From Dyadobacter luteus (GTDB taxonomy: Bacteria > Bacteroidota > Bacteroidia > Cytophagales > Spirosomataceae), in NCBI RefSeq assembly GCF_003383615.1, contig NZ_QNUL01000001.1, forward strand, positions 124,001-188,000: DNA of 64,000 nucleotides. The letters run 5' to 3'. Within the stretch, counting starts at the first letter, position 1; each line of letters opens with the position of its first letter. The notes beneath the pieces were generated by a model. That model had not been told where the DNA came from. It searched no databases and worked only from the letters and a program-made list of their open reading frames with translations. A program made the position numbers and the translations under genes. This document shows, one piece after another, positions 10,178 through 20,174 of this stretch.

Positions 10178-13063
10178 ATGGATAAACCGGTTCACAAGCT
10201 TTTCCTGCTCGACGCTATGGCGTTGATCTATCGTGCTCATTTTGCTTTTATCAAGGCACCGAGAATCACCTCGAAAGGCTTAAACACCAGTGCCGTTTTT
10301 GGTTTCACCAATACGTTGCTGGAAGTATTACAGAAAGAAAAACCTACACATATCGGCGTGGCCTTTGATACATCGGCGCCCACTTTCAGACATGTGCAAT
10401 ATGAAGCCTACAAGGCCCAGCGCGAAGCCCAACCCGAAGACATAACGGTAGCCATTCCATTGGTGAAAAAATTACTTGAAGCCATGTGTATCCCCATCCT
10501 GGTACTCGACGGTTTTGAGGCGGATGATATTATTGGCACAATTGCAAAGGAAGCATCGCGGGAAGGTTTCGAAGTATATATGATGACGCCGGACAAAGAC
10601 TACGGTCAGCTCGTGGAGCAGTATGTACATATATACAAACCTGCATTTATGGGCAAGGGCGCCGAAGTATTGGGCGTACAGCAAATACTTGATCGCTGGC
10701 AAATACAGCGCATTGATCAGGTCATTGACATACTCGGACTGATGGGTGATGCAGTAGATAACATTCCGGGAATACCAGGTGTGGGAGAAAAAACCGCGCA
10801 AAAACTCATCGCAGAATACGATACAATCGAAAACCTCCTTGAACACGGAGCTGAGATCAAAGGAAAGTTAGGGGAAAAAGTACGTGAATTTGGTCACCAG
10901 GCGATTCTCAGCAAGCAACTGGCAACAATAGACATCAAAGTACCAGTCCCATTTGATGCAGAAGATCTTACCGTTTGCGCACCGAATACCGAGAAAATCA
11001 TCGCACTGTTTGATGAGCTGGAATTTAAAACGCTTCGTCAGCGCGTACTGGGAACTTCCGCTCCCGGGACAGTGGCCGCTCCGGCACCGGCTGTTAAAAC
11101 CAAAGTTGCACCTAAAACAGGGCAAATGGATCTCTTTGGAAATCCAACAGAAGAAATTGGACATCAGCCTGCCATTGTAAGTGAAAACATTGCCGATCCG
11201 GACGGCGCAACCTATGATGGAGATGCTGAAACTGCATTGCCAGTTACCAAACGAACCATCGATAACACTTTTCACCGTTACCATACGGTGGATACACCGG
11301 AGCTGGTGGACAGTCTCGTTCATTATCTGAGCTTACAGGATGCAATTTGTTTCGATACCGAGACTACCTCGTTAGATGCCGTAGATGCAGAGCTTGTAGG
11401 CATTTCGTTTGCTTACACAGCTGGCGAGGCATTTTACATTCCTGTACCGGCAGACCAGGCTTTGGCTCAGGAAATTGTAGAACGTTTCCGTCCTGTATTT
11501 GAAAACGAATCCATTGAAAAAATCGGGCAAAACATTAAGTACGACCTGCTGGTACTGAAGAATTATGGCATCGATGTAAAAGGGAAACTCAGCGATACAA
11601 TGCTTGCTCATTATCTGCTGCAACCAGACAAGAGGCATGGAATGGACATCCTTTCAGCTTCTTACCTGAACTACGAACCGGTATCAATCACTTCGCTCAT
11701 TGGCAAAAAAGGGGTCAAACAAAGTACAATGAGGGATGTGGGCATACCAGAAATCACTCAGTACGCGGGCGAAGATGCGGATATTACGCTCCAACTTCAC
11801 CACATTTTCAGTAAACAACTCCCAAAAGCACAGGCTGAAACACTCTTTCGAAATGTGGAGATGCCATTGGTGAAGGTGCTTGCAGATATGGAAAGTACTG
11901 GTGTGAGGCTGAACATTAGTGCTTTGAATGAAATGTCTGTGGTGCTAGAGAGCGACATCAGACAAACTGAATCCGAGATTTTTGAGATTGCCGGACAACC
12001 TTTCAACATCAGTTCTCCAAAACAGCTTGGCGAAATTCTCTTCGACCAGATGAAACTGATTGCAAAGCCTAAAAAAACCAAAACGGGCCAATATGCAACC
12101 GGTGAAGAGATTCTGTCGGAATTGGAAAACGACCATGCCATTGCCCGCAAAATTTTGGATTACAGAGAATTGCAGAAGCTAAAATCGACTTATGTGGATG
12201 CACTGCCAACACTGGTGAGCCCTCGTACAGGTCGGATCCATACTTCTTACAATCAGGCAGTAGCGGCAACGGGAAGACTTAGTTCCACGAATCCTAACCT
12301 TCAGAATATACCAATTCGTACTCCGCGCGGACGGGAAATCCGGAAAGCTTTTGTACCTGACAATGAAGATTTTCAGATACTTTCTGCTGACTACTCCCAA
12401 ATTGAGCTGCGGATTATGGCGGCATTCAGCAAGGATGAAAGTATGATCGAGGCGTTTAATCAGGGACGCGACATCCATGCCACCACAGCCAGCAAAGTAT
12501 TTAAGGTACCTCTGGAAGAAGTGACTTCTGACATGCGCCGCAAATCTAAAATGGTCAATTTTGGTATCATTTATGGTATTTCAGCGTTTGGTTTGAGTCA
12601 GCGCCTGTCTATACCAAGAGGTGAAGCTGCGGAAATTATCAAGGCGTATTTTGAAGAATTCCCTGCTGTGAAAGGTTATATGGATCAGGTGATAAATGAA
12701 GCGCGTGAAAAAGAATACGTAGAAACCATATTGGGCCGCAGAAGATACGTACCGGATATCAATTCACGTAATCAGACCAATCGTGGCTATGCTGAGCGAA
12801 ATGCTATTAACGCGCCCATACAAGGTTCTGCTGCCGACATGATCAAAGTAGCCATGATCAATATTCACGATTTCATTGAAAAAGAGAAACTGAAATCGCG
12901 GATGATACTACAGGTACATGATGAACTGGTTTTTGATGCACACCGTGATGAAATAACTTTCTTAAAGGAAAAAGTGGATGAGCTGATGCAAAATGCCATT
13001 ATCCTACCTGTAAAAATGGAGACGGGAATAGGAATCGGAGCCAACTGGCTGGAAGCGCACTAA
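10178..13063 (+). CDS. polA: DNA polymerase I with 5'-3' exo, 3'-5' exo and polymerase domains
   Basis: 961 residues, close to the family norm. The N-terminal 5'-3' exonuclease/flap nuclease occupies about 1-290 ('LFLLDAMALIYRAHFAF', 'GFEADDIIGTIA', 'PGVGEKTAQKLI'). A proline/alanine-rich linker follows. The 3'-5' proofreading domain (about 375-560) keeps its acidic residues: Asp393 and Glu395 in 'FDTET', then 'IGQNIKYDLLVL' and 'YAGEDADITLQ', so proofreading looks intact, unlike in some polA proteins. The polymerase domain carries motif A with Asp738 ('DYSQIELR'), motif B ('RRKSKMVNFGIIYG') and motif C with Asp915 ('VHDELVFD'). It is monocistronic, with a terminator 27 bp after the stop. Confidence 0.97.
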   Translation: MDKPVHKLFLLDAMALIYRAHFAFIKAPRITSKGLNTSAVFGFTNTLLEVLQKEKPTHIGVAFDTSAPTFRHVQYEAYKAQREAQPEDITVAIPLVKKLLEAMCIPILVLDGFEADDIIGTIAKEASREGFEVYMMTPDKDYGQLVEQYVHIYKPAFMGKGAEVLGVQQILDRWQIQRIDQVIDILGLMGDAVDNIPGIPGVGEKTAQKLIAEYDTIENLLEHGAEIKGKLGEKVREFGHQAILSKQLATIDIKVPVPFDAEDLTVCAPNTEKIIALFDELEFKTLRQRVLGTSAPGTVAAPAPAVKTKVAPKTGQMDLFGNPTEEIGHQPAIVSENIADPDGATYDGDAETALPVTKRTIDNTFHRYHTVDTPELVDSLVHYLSLQDAICFDTETTSLDAVDAELVGISFAYTAGEAFYIPVPADQALAQEIVERFRPVFENESIEKIGQNIKYDLLVLKNYGIDVKGKLSDTMLAHYLLQPDKRHGMDILSASYLNYEPVSITSLIGKKGVKQSTMRDVGIPEITQYAGEDADITLQLHHIFSKQLPKAQAETLFRNVEMPLVKVLADMESTGVRLNISALNEMSVVLESDIRQTESEIFEIAGQPFNISSPKQLGEILFDQMKLIAKPKKTKTGQYATGEEILSELENDHAIARKILDYRELQKLKSTYVDALPTLVSPRTGRIHTSYNQAVAATGRLSSTNPNLQNIPIRTPRGREIRKAFVPDNEDFQILSADYSQIELRIMAAFSKDESMIEAFNQGRDIHATTASKVFKVPLEEVTSDMRRKSKMVNFGIIYGISAFGLSQRLSIPRGEAAEIIKAYFEEFPAVKGYMDQVINEAREKEYVETILGRRRYVPDINSRNQTNRGYAERNAINAPIQGSAADMIKVAMINIHDFIEKEKLKSRMILQVHDELVFDAHRDEITFLKEKVDELMQNAIILPVKMETGIGIGANWLEAH

Positions 13064-13089
13064 TTTGCACAATTTGGAGATGAATATAC

Positions 13090-13117
13090 GAAAGGACCGC
13101 AGCGTAGCGGTCTTTTC
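13090..13117 (+). terminator. Terminator after polA
   Basis: An 11-bp stem (13090-13100 with 13107-13117, containing GACCGC/GCGGTC and one G-U pair), a 6-nt loop AGCGTA and a T-rich right arm. Confidence 0.85.
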
Positions 13118-13268
13118 TATTTATAAAGCCAGACAAACCTGATACGCACGTTTTCTTTCCGTATCTGTCTTCATCCCCTGCTAAAACTTCCTAAAAAATC
13201 ACGGTATATTCGTAAAAAAAGTACGATATTCGGTCTTTAATTGTGAACCTTACACTTAATAAAGCTCA

Positions 13269-14996
13269 ATGCAAAGTTTGATTCAGAAGTTTTCCCTGCT
13301 CCTTGCTGCCTGTCCGTTAGCGGTTATGGCTCAAAGTGGAAAAGGTAACTACACCCCGCTAACCCTTAAAGATCTGAGTGGATTTGAAAAACCAGCCTCT
13401 AACTGGTCTCTTCAATCCGGTATCATTATCAACCCGATATCTGCCTCTAAACCTAAGCTGACTTCCGGCGATGGTATTCTGATTGGTACGCCCGGCTCTC
13501 CTATTACGTCGGTAGTGAAAGCATCCGACCTGAGATTATCGCTGGAATTTATGGTATCACCTGGTGCTGAAGGGTATCTGATCCTGCCTGGTAACCAGAA
13601 AGTCAGAATTGGCGATAGTTCAAAACAAACTGAAACCAATTCCTCAACAACCGGCTACCTGGGTCAGTTTCCCACCCAAAATGCAGCAAAGTCTCCGGGA
13701 CTGTGGCAGCATCTGGATCTTGCCTATGATGTATCCGTGCCTTTGCAAACCAGCTCTGCGCGGCTTAACCAGCTTACGCTGAATGATTTAACAGTTTTAG
13801 AGACAGTGTATCTTCCCGTTCATAGCCCTGTTACAACCGCCCAGCCCATCGGACTTGAAGTAACAAAGGGAACTATAGCATTCCGTAACATTGGTTACCA
13901 GCTTTTGGCAAGCCGTAAGCCATTGGCACTTGAAAACCTAAAATACAAAGTGTATTCCGACAAGTGGGATAGCAAAACTTACACTAAACTGGATCATGAA
14001 GGGGCGTCGCCTTTCCTGACGCAGGAGGTAACAAACGGTATGCGTGAATTTCACTTGGTTTATGAAGGCGATATTGATGCCACAGAAGCCGGCGAATATA
14101 TTTTTACAACCATTTATCAGGGCAACATGTTTTCGCTTGACGTAGATGGAAAAACGATCATTGACAAAACAGAAAGCTCTTCTCAGGAAAGTCACTCCGG
14201 TGCGGTTAACCTAAGTCAGGGTAAACACAAATTCAGAATTCATTATTCCCGTTTTCCATGGAGACAGCCGGCTTTAGGGTTGCGTGTCGAAAAAGCAGGC
14301 ATAAGACCTTACGATTTGCATGCACTTTCTTCTCTGCCCGAACCTGAACCGAAACCATACATCGCGGTGCAGCCTGAGCAAAAGACGGAAACGGTACGAT
14401 CATTTGTTCAGCTGGATGGTGAGACAGCCAAACGTACCCATTGTATCTCTGTAGGCACTCCGCAAGGCTGGAACTATACTGTTGATTTGAACCGTGGAGC
14501 ATTGCTGCAAGCATGGAGAGGTCAGTTTGCCAATGTGACGGAGATGTGGTACGAACGTGGCGAACCTCAACTCCTATTCCCGGCCGGCCTTCGTGCTTCG
14601 GTATCAGGAAAGAGCAGTATTGCTACCTTGTCTCAGCAAACTGCAGCGTGGCCTGATTCCTCAGACATCAACTTTTTGGGTTACAATCTTGACGGAAACG
14701 GAAATCCCGCATTCCGGTATGCAATCAGCTCGGCAGTAGTAGTTGATAAACTGACACCAACTGGCAACGGCATAAACCGGACTTTTCAACTGGAAGGAAA
14801 GCCATCGCAACCTGTGTATGCTCTCGCCGCAAGTGGTAAAAATATCGTAATGATAGAAAAAGGGCTTTATCAGGTAGATAACCGCTATTTTATCCAGATA
14901 GACAAAAAATCCACCGCTACAATCCGGCCTTCCGATGGAAGGAATGAACTTGTGTTGCCTGTTACAGGAAATACTGGCTACACCATGTTCTGGTAA
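13269..14996 (+). CDS. Secreted protein with a DUF1080-like domain and a PA14-like domain
   Basis: 575 residues with a signal peptide (hydrophobic 'FSLLLAACPLAVMAQ', cleavage near residue 22). The first ~200 mature residues resemble the laminin-G-like DUF1080 (3-keto-disaccharide hydrolase) fold: 'LRLSLEFMVSPGAEGYLIL', 'SPGLWQHLDLAYD' and 'GTIAFRNIGYQLL', with the usual 'FRNI' ending. Residues about 220-355 look like a PA14-type carbohydrate-associated beta sandwich ('EGDIDATEAGEYIFTT', 'LDVDGKTIIDK', 'LSQGKHKFRIHY'). The remaining ~200 residues contain 'VDLNRGALLQAWRGQF' and match nothing I can name. It lies 43 bp before the propeller/copper protein and probably shares its transcript. A periplasmic or surface role with carbohydrate is an inference from the folds. 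Confidence 0.75.
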   Translation: MQSLIQKFSLLLAACPLAVMAQSGKGNYTPLTLKDLSGFEKPASNWSLQSGIIINPISASKPKLTSGDGILIGTPGSPITSVVKASDLRLSLEFMVSPGAEGYLILPGNQKVRIGDSSKQTETNSSTTGYLGQFPTQNAAKSPGLWQHLDLAYDVSVPLQTSSARLNQLTLNDLTVLETVYLPVHSPVTTAQPIGLEVTKGTIAFRNIGYQLLASRKPLALENLKYKVYSDKWDSKTYTKLDHEGASPFLTQEVTNGMREFHLVYEGDIDATEAGEYIFTTIYQGNMFSLDVDGKTIIDKTESSSQESHSGAVNLSQGKHKFRIHYSRFPWRQPALGLRVEKAGIRPYDLHALSSLPEPEPKPYIAVQPEQKTETVRSFVQLDGETAKRTHCISVGTPQGWNYTVDLNRGALLQAWRGQFANVTEMWYERGEPQLLFPAGLRASVSGKSSIATLSQQTAAWPDSSDINFLGYNLDGNGNPAFRYAISSAVVVDKLTPTGNGINRTFQLEGKPSQPVYALAASGKNIVMIEKGLYQVDNRYFIQIDKKSTATIRPSDGRNELVLPVTGNTGYTMFW

Positions 14997-15039
14997 ATCG
15001 CGATAAATTAAACTTTGACTCAATTACGATTTCTGATCA

Positions 15040-17028
15040 ATGAAAAATATACTTTTGACAACCCTCATCACTTTTGGCTATGTTGGCGCACAGGCGCAGT
15101 CAGCCCAGAAAAAGGAGGATGATTACTACCGCATTATTACCATCCCGATTCCGGAAAATATCAAAATGGAAGTGGGTGGACTACAGTCATTACCAGATGG
15201 CCGTCTGGCAGCATCGACCCGTCGTGGTGAAGTATGGTTGATATCAAATCCCTATCTGAAAGGTGACGGACGCCCTTCTTTCAAGCGGTTTGCCTCCGGA
15301 CTGCATGAACCTCTCGGACTCCTGTACAGAGGCAAGGACTTCCTGATTTCTCAACGTGGAGAGGTAACACGCCTGGAGGACACCAATAACGATGGCGAAG
15401 CTGACGTTTACGAATCTTTTGCCAAATGGCCTCTTTCCGGTAACTACCACCAATATTCATACGGACCGGTGAAATTACCAAACGGAGAAATGATCGTTAC
15501 CCTGAACCTTGATTGGGTTGGTAAAGGAGCGAGTCAGTCCAAATGGAGAGGCTGGATGCTTAAACTGGGGGAAGATGGCAAACTTACGCCTTACGCAACT
15601 GGTCTTCGCTCTCCATCTGCTTTCGGATCTTACAAAGGAGATATATTCTACACTGAAAACCAGGGAGACTGGGTTGGTTCAGGACGTATGACCCATCTTG
15701 AAAAAGGCGACTTTGCAGGAAACCCTGCCGGATTGAGATGGAGCGGAGAAGAAGGTTCCCCTGTGAAACTGAAACCAGAGGATATTCCCGATACTGGCGA
15801 GCCGCTTTATGACGTTGCCAAAAGAACTCCGGGTCTTAAAGCACCTGCAATCTGGTTTCCTCACACGATCATAGGTATTTCTACTGCTGGTTTTGTTGAA
15901 GATGCAACCAATGGCGCATTTGGTCCTTTTGCAGGGCAAATGTTTGTGGGTGATCAGGGACATAGCATTATCTCACGCGTAGACCTTGAAAAAGTGAATG
16001 GCGTATGGCAGGGAGCAGTTTTTCCTTTCCGCGAAGGTTTTATGTCTGGTATTCTAAGACTGGAATGGGGATTGGATGGCTCTATTTTTGTGGGGCAGAC
16101 AAGCCGTGGATGGTCAGCTACAGGGAAATCTGAGTTTGGCATCCAGAGACTTGTGTGGACGGGAAAAATGCCGTTTGAAATGAAGAATGTGCGTTCTATG
16201 CCAGACGGTTTTGAAATTACATTCACAAGTCCGGTTGACAAGGCAGCCGCTGCAGCACAGGATGCTTATAAATTGAGCAGCTTCACCTACAAGTACCACC
16301 ACACCTACGGTAGCCCGATTGTGAACACCAATGAAGTGCCACTGAAAGGAATCATCGTCTCAGAGGATGGTCTGAAAGTGAGACTGGTTGTAGATCCTGC
16401 TGTACTTCGTAAAGGCTATGTGCATGAAATTAAGGCAGATGGTGTGCGTGGTACGGAAGGAAATGCGCTATTGCATAACACAGGATATTATACTTTGAAT
16501 GAAATTGCCGGTGGTGCACCAGCGAGTAGCGCTCAGTTCACAACGACAGTGAAAGCAGCCGTTGACCACAGTGCCCATACTATGCCGGCCTCGGAAACAA
16601 ACACTACCGCTGTGACTGCAAAACGTACAGCTGAAATGCCTGCAAGCTGGACTAAGCCTGACCAGGTGATTATCATCGGAACCGTTCCGGGATTGAAATT
16701 CGATATCTCTGAAATACAGGTGAAAGCAGGCAGCAAAGTGAAAATTGTTTTTAACAACAACGACGATATGCTTCATAATCTGGTGATTACAAAACCGGGA
16801 ACAGCCAATGCAGTGGGTGAAGCAGGTCTGAATCTCGGTTTGAAAGGTTCGGAGATGCATTACGTACCCAATAGTGCCGATGTTCTGTTCCATAGCAATA
16901 TCGTAGAACCGGAAAAATCGGAGTCGCTGTACTTTGTAGCACCGAAACAAACAGGTACTTACCAGTACGTTTGTACCTTCCCCGGACATTATTCACTGAT
17001 GCAAGGGAAATTAAAAGTTACCAAATAA
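15040..17028 (+). CDS. Secreted beta-propeller protein with C-terminal type-1 copper (plastocyanin/auracyanin-like) domain
   Basis: 662 residues with a signal peptide ('ILLTTLITFGYVGAQAQ'). Residues about 40-390 form a propeller of the kind found in PQQ-type sugar-dehydrogenase-like and heme-associated membrane proteins ('LQSLPDGRLAASTRRGEVWL', 'DTNNDGEADVYESF', 'GLRSPSAFG', 'YTENQGDWVGSG'). A beta domain follows, then a His/Thr/Ala-rich linker. The last ~115 residues are a cupredoxin with the four expected ligands: His in 'DMLHNLV', Cys and His in 'YVCTFPGHY', and Met in 'SLMQG'. The copper domain suggests an electron acceptor for an oxidation carried out by, or next to, the propeller. No heme-binding CxxCH is present. 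The substrate is unknown. It probably forms a unit with the PA14 gene upstream. Confidence 0.82.
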   Translation: MKNILLTTLITFGYVGAQAQSAQKKEDDYYRIITIPIPENIKMEVGGLQSLPDGRLAASTRRGEVWLISNPYLKGDGRPSFKRFASGLHEPLGLLYRGKDFLISQRGEVTRLEDTNNDGEADVYESFAKWPLSGNYHQYSYGPVKLPNGEMIVTLNLDWVGKGASQSKWRGWMLKLGEDGKLTPYATGLRSPSAFGSYKGDIFYTENQGDWVGSGRMTHLEKGDFAGNPAGLRWSGEEGSPVKLKPEDIPDTGEPLYDVAKRTPGLKAPAIWFPHTIIGISTAGFVEDATNGAFGPFAGQMFVGDQGHSIISRVDLEKVNGVWQGAVFPFREGFMSGILRLEWGLDGSIFVGQTSRGWSATGKSEFGIQRLVWTGKMPFEMKNVRSMPDGFEITFTSPVDKAAAAAQDAYKLSSFTYKYHHTYGSPIVNTNEVPLKGIIVSEDGLKVRLVVDPAVLRKGYVHEIKADGVRGTEGNALLHNTGYYTLNEIAGGAPASSAQFTTTVKAAVDHSAHTMPASETNTTAVTAKRTAEMPASWTKPDQVIIIGTVPGLKFDISEIQVKAGSKVKIVFNNNDDMLHNLVITKPGTANAVGEAGLNLGLKGSEMHYVPNSADVLFHSNIVEPEKSESLYFVAPKQTGTYQYVCTFPGHYSLMQGKLKVTK

Positions 17029-17048
17029 GCAGTAATTGCATAGTATCG

Positions 17049-17088
17049 ACCCCGGTTTCGAATCAATTTTCTGGTTGGAAGCCGGGGT
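17049..17088 (+). terminator. Terminator after the propeller/copper gene
   Basis: An 11-bp stem, ACCCCGGTTTC (17049-17059) with GAAGCCGGGGT (17078-17088) including one G-U pair, an 18-nt loop, then TTCGTTTT. Confidence 0.8.
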
Positions 17089-17149
17089 TTCGTTTTGATG
17101 GATGGCTTGGTAAAACGAAATACTGACTATTTCATATTCAACACCTACG

Positions 17150-17640
17150 GGGTTGCCGTTCAGACAGATACACCTTTCCTCTCCCCGGGTTTTACCCGGA
17201 GCTATTCAAATTGAATCCCTCTGGGATTCTTTCTCCTTGCCAGATACATTCTGTATGCTACCGCACTTTATGCATACAAAAAACAAGTACAGCAACTCTG
17301 GTAAGGATTACCGTACAGATCGACCATCTTTCCTCCCCCAGGATTTCGCCCGAAAATATTCCAATTGAATCCCTCTGGAATTCTTTCTCCTCACCTAATA
17401 CGCTCTATGTATGCTACCGCACTTTATGCATACAACAAAACAAGTACAGCACCCCTGGTAAGGCTTACCGTGCAGATCGACCATCTTCCCCGGGTTTCGC
17501 CCGGAAATATTCAAATTGAATCCTTCTGTGATTCTTTCTCCTCGCCAAATACATTCTGTATGCTCCACACTTCTATGCATACAACAAAACAAGTCCGGAG
17601 GACTTGAATACGAATAACGCCGGGTGAAACCCGGAGACAC
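17150..17640. repeat. Three ~154-bp degenerate tandem repeats with CCGGG...CCCGG dyads
   Basis: The word TTGAATCC recurs at 17211, 17365 and 17516 (spacing 154 and 151). The word CCGT(T/A/G)CAGA recurs at about 17156, 17311 and 17468 (spacing 155 and 157). TATGCATACAA and GGTAAGG(A/C/G)TT also recur once per unit. Each unit carries a short dyad of the form CCGGGTTT(T/C)(A/G)CCCGG. A final copy of the dyad at about 17619-17635 (CCGGGTGAAACCCGG) is in the opposite orientation. Apparent short reading frames through the block are products of the repeat. This fits a decayed Bacteroidota intergenic repeat family. It lies between the propeller/copper gene and the antiporter gene. Confidence 0.8.
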
Positions 17641-17812
17641 AGCCAAAGCTAGCTCAACAGCAACCCTGGTAAGGGTTGAACATCAACTAAACTGACACCC
17701 TACATTCTGTTTCCCAAGTACCATACGACATTCTTCATCAAAGCATAAACAGCAAAAAACTGCTGTAATCGCATAATTTTAGTATTTTGCAATCTTCACT
17801 CCCCACTAATTT

Positions 17813-20080
17813 ATGAAGAACATACGCAACGTACTATTCTACACAATTACCATCGGAGCACTTTCGGCACTACTTTACTGGTTTATGATCCAGGGACAAT
17901 TGCTCGAAAATCCGGTGCTCGCATCCGCACAAAAAAGCCAGAACCTGTCATCGTTCGATCAGTTCACAGAGACGCTACTTCACGACCTTACCAACCCGCT
18001 TGCCATACTGCTTCTACAGATTATCACCATAATCCTGACAGCCCGAATATTCGGTTGGTTTTGCAGAAAGATAGGGCAGCCGTCAGTGATTGGTGAAATC
18101 GCTGCTGGTATCTTTCTGGGGCCGTCTGTAGTCGGCATGTTTTTTCCAGAATTTTCGGGTTTTCTGTTTCCAGCCAAATCACTTGGAAACTTACAATTCC
18201 TGAGCCAGATAGGCCTCATCCTGTTTATGTTTATAATCGGGATGGAACTTGACCTGAAAGTGCTGAAAACTAAAGCGCAGGAAGCAATAGTGATCAGTCA
18301 TGCCAGTATAGTATTGCCGTTTTCGTTGGGTGTAGGTCTGGCGTTATTTATCTACCAGGACTTTGCTCCTGATAATATCAACTTTCTGTCCTTTGCTCTT
18401 TTCATCGGTATTGCACTGAGTATTACGGCATTTCCTGTGCTTGCCCGTATCGTCCAGGAAAGAGGTTTGTCTAAAACGCGGCTAGGTATGATGGTGATTA
18501 CCTGCGCTGCTACAGACGACATTACTGCATGGTGCATACTGGCAGCGGTGATTGCAATTGTAAAGGCCGGCTCCTTCGTCAGCTCTATATACACTATGAT
18601 CCTTGCTATCACCTATGTCCTGTTTATGGTGTACGCAATAAAACCTGTACTGAAAAAAATTGGTGATCATTACAATTACAAAGAAGGACTTACCAAACCC
18701 GTGGTTGGCGTGTTTTTCTTAATGTTGATAGGTTCCGCTTATTGCACGGAGGTGATTGGTATACATGCATTATTCGGCGCCTTTATGGCAGGCGTTATCA
18801 TGCCGGACAACATCAATTTCCGCAATATTTTTATTGAAAAAGTCGAAGATGTATCAATGGTCCTACTCCTACCCTTGTTCTTTGTCTTTACAGGTCTTCG
18901 TACGCAAATCGGGCTGATCAATGATCCCTATCTTTGGCAAATCACCGGCTGGATTATAGCAGCAGCCGTGGTGGGTAAATTTATTGGAAGTGCTATGGCT
19001 GCCCGGTTTGTGAAACAAAGCTGGCGCGATAGCCTCATTATTGGTTCGTTGATGAATACGCGCGGACTGATGGAGCTGGTTGTGCTGAACATCGGCTATG
19101 ACATAGGTGTCCTTTCTCCTGAAATTTTTGCAATGATGGTCATTATGGCATTGGCTACAACCTGTATGACCGGCCCTGCTCTGGATTTGATTGACAGATT
19201 TATGCCGGTTGAATTGGAAGCCAAAGAAGATCAAAACAAGAACTCAGGATTCTCTGTCGCTATGGCATTCGCAAGTCCGCTCGGAGCGAGAAAAATGCTG
19301 AAAGTGACAAAGGCGTTACTTGCTCCGGAGGCAGAACAGCAAGTAACGGCACTTCACCTCACGCCCAGCAGCTATCTCAACCACACCAATACGGAAGAAT
19401 ATGAGCAGGAAACCTTCCATCCTGTTTTGGACGAAGCCCGAAATCTTCAATTACCCGTTACCACCCTTTTCAAGCCCTCCCAGGACATTGAACATGATCT
19501 GATACAGACAGCTAACCATGGTAACTACGATCTGTTACTGATGGGAATTGGCCATAGTGTATTTGAAGGGACATTGATTGGCAAAGTACTGGGTATCACC
19601 ACAAAAATCATTAGCCCGGTGAGGCTCCTGGATACCATTACAGGAAAAGACAAGCTCTTCCATCAGGATATATTTGACGAACGTACAAGCCACATCATCA
19701 GGTCGGTAAAAATCCCGGTTGCTCTGCTGATTGACAAAAATCTGACGAAGGTTCAACAGGTATTCATACCCTTGTTCAATGCAGGGGACGTATTTTTATT
19801 GGATTTTGCTCTAAGAATGTCTGCAAACGCGGATATTCAAATCACGATCATTGATCCTTCAGGGTTACTCGACAGCAACTGGCAGGCCCGTCAATCTATA
19901 GAAGTCATCGAAACCTCTGCTCAGAACAAATTAAAGCTACATACTGAAAATGCTCTGGAAAAGGATTTTCTGCAGCAGCATGACCTGATGATCATCAGCT
20001 ACAGCAGCTGGAAACAGGCCGTAGAATCGCATAGTTTATGGCTTTCATTTTCTCCGTCTGTACTGGTGATCAGGAAGTAA
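17813..20080 (+). CDS. CPA2-type cation:proton antiporter with C-terminal stress-protein-like region
   Basis: 755 residues. One N-terminal helix plus about 12 membrane helices span roughly 10-450, typical of the Kef/CPA2 Na+(K+)/H+ exchanger domain ('IGQPSVIGEIAAGIFLGPS', 'LFMFIIGMELDL', 'FPVLARI', 'TDDITAWCILA', 'NTRGLMELVVLN'). 'TDDITAW' is the region of the ion-binding aspartates in CPA2 proteins. The C-terminal ~270 residues are soluble and contain two stretches that look like universal-stress-protein domains ('HGNYDLLLMGIGHS', 'LFNAGDVFLLDFALRM'), as in many Bacteroidota members. No RCK/TrkA-N domain is obvious. Role: inner-membrane ion and pH homeostasis; the transported ion is not decided by sequence. 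Confidence 0.9.
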   Translation: MKNIRNVLFYTITIGALSALLYWFMIQGQLLENPVLASAQKSQNLSSFDQFTETLLHDLTNPLAILLLQIITIILTARIFGWFCRKIGQPSVIGEIAAGIFLGPSVVGMFFPEFSGFLFPAKSLGNLQFLSQIGLILFMFIIGMELDLKVLKTKAQEAIVISHASIVLPFSLGVGLALFIYQDFAPDNINFLSFALFIGIALSITAFPVLARIVQERGLSKTRLGMMVITCAATDDITAWCILAAVIAIVKAGSFVSSIYTMILAITYVLFMVYAIKPVLKKIGDHYNYKEGLTKPVVGVFFLMLIGSAYCTEVIGIHALFGAFMAGVIMPDNINFRNIFIEKVEDVSMVLLLPLFFVFTGLRTQIGLINDPYLWQITGWIIAAAVVGKFIGSAMAARFVKQSWRDSLIIGSLMNTRGLMELVVLNIGYDIGVLSPEIFAMMVIMALATTCMTGPALDLIDRFMPVELEAKEDQNKNSGFSVAMAFASPLGARKMLKVTKALLAPEAEQQVTALHLTPSSYLNHTNTEEYEQETFHPVLDEARNLQLPVTTLFKPSQDIEHDLIQTANHGNYDLLLMGIGHSVFEGTLIGKVLGITTKIISPVRLLDTITGKDKLFHQDIFDERTSHIIRSVKIPVALLIDKNLTKVQQVFIPLFNAGDVFLLDFALRMSANADIQITIIDPSGLLDSNWQARQSIEVIETSAQNKLKLHTENALEKDFLQQHDLMIISYSSWKQAVESHSLWLSFSPSVLVIRK

Positions 20081-20088
20081 CTTCACAA

Positions 20089-20132
20089 ATTTTCCCCTTG
20101 GCATCCACCAGTCAGTTTTTAAAGGGGAGAAT
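20089..20132 (+). terminator. Possible terminator or attenuator after the antiporter gene
   Basis: An 11-bp stem, ATTTTCCCCTT (20089-20099) with AAGGGGAGAAT (20122-20132) containing one wobble pair. No clear T run follows, and the next gene starts 42 bp further on, so partial read-through is possible. Confidence 0.45.
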
Positions 20133-20174
20133 TAATGTTTATTTTACATCAAAGACAGCATCGAATACTCATTT

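Noticed and set aside
17150..17640. CRISPR-like array
   Set aside because: Repeats are ~154 bp, degenerate and contiguous, with no short identical repeats separated by unique spacers and no cas genes nearby.
17153..17646. Short protein genes on either strand within the repeat block
   Set aside because: Each frame is a translation of the same repeated DNA, lacks start signals and overlaps others. The frames are explained by the repeat.
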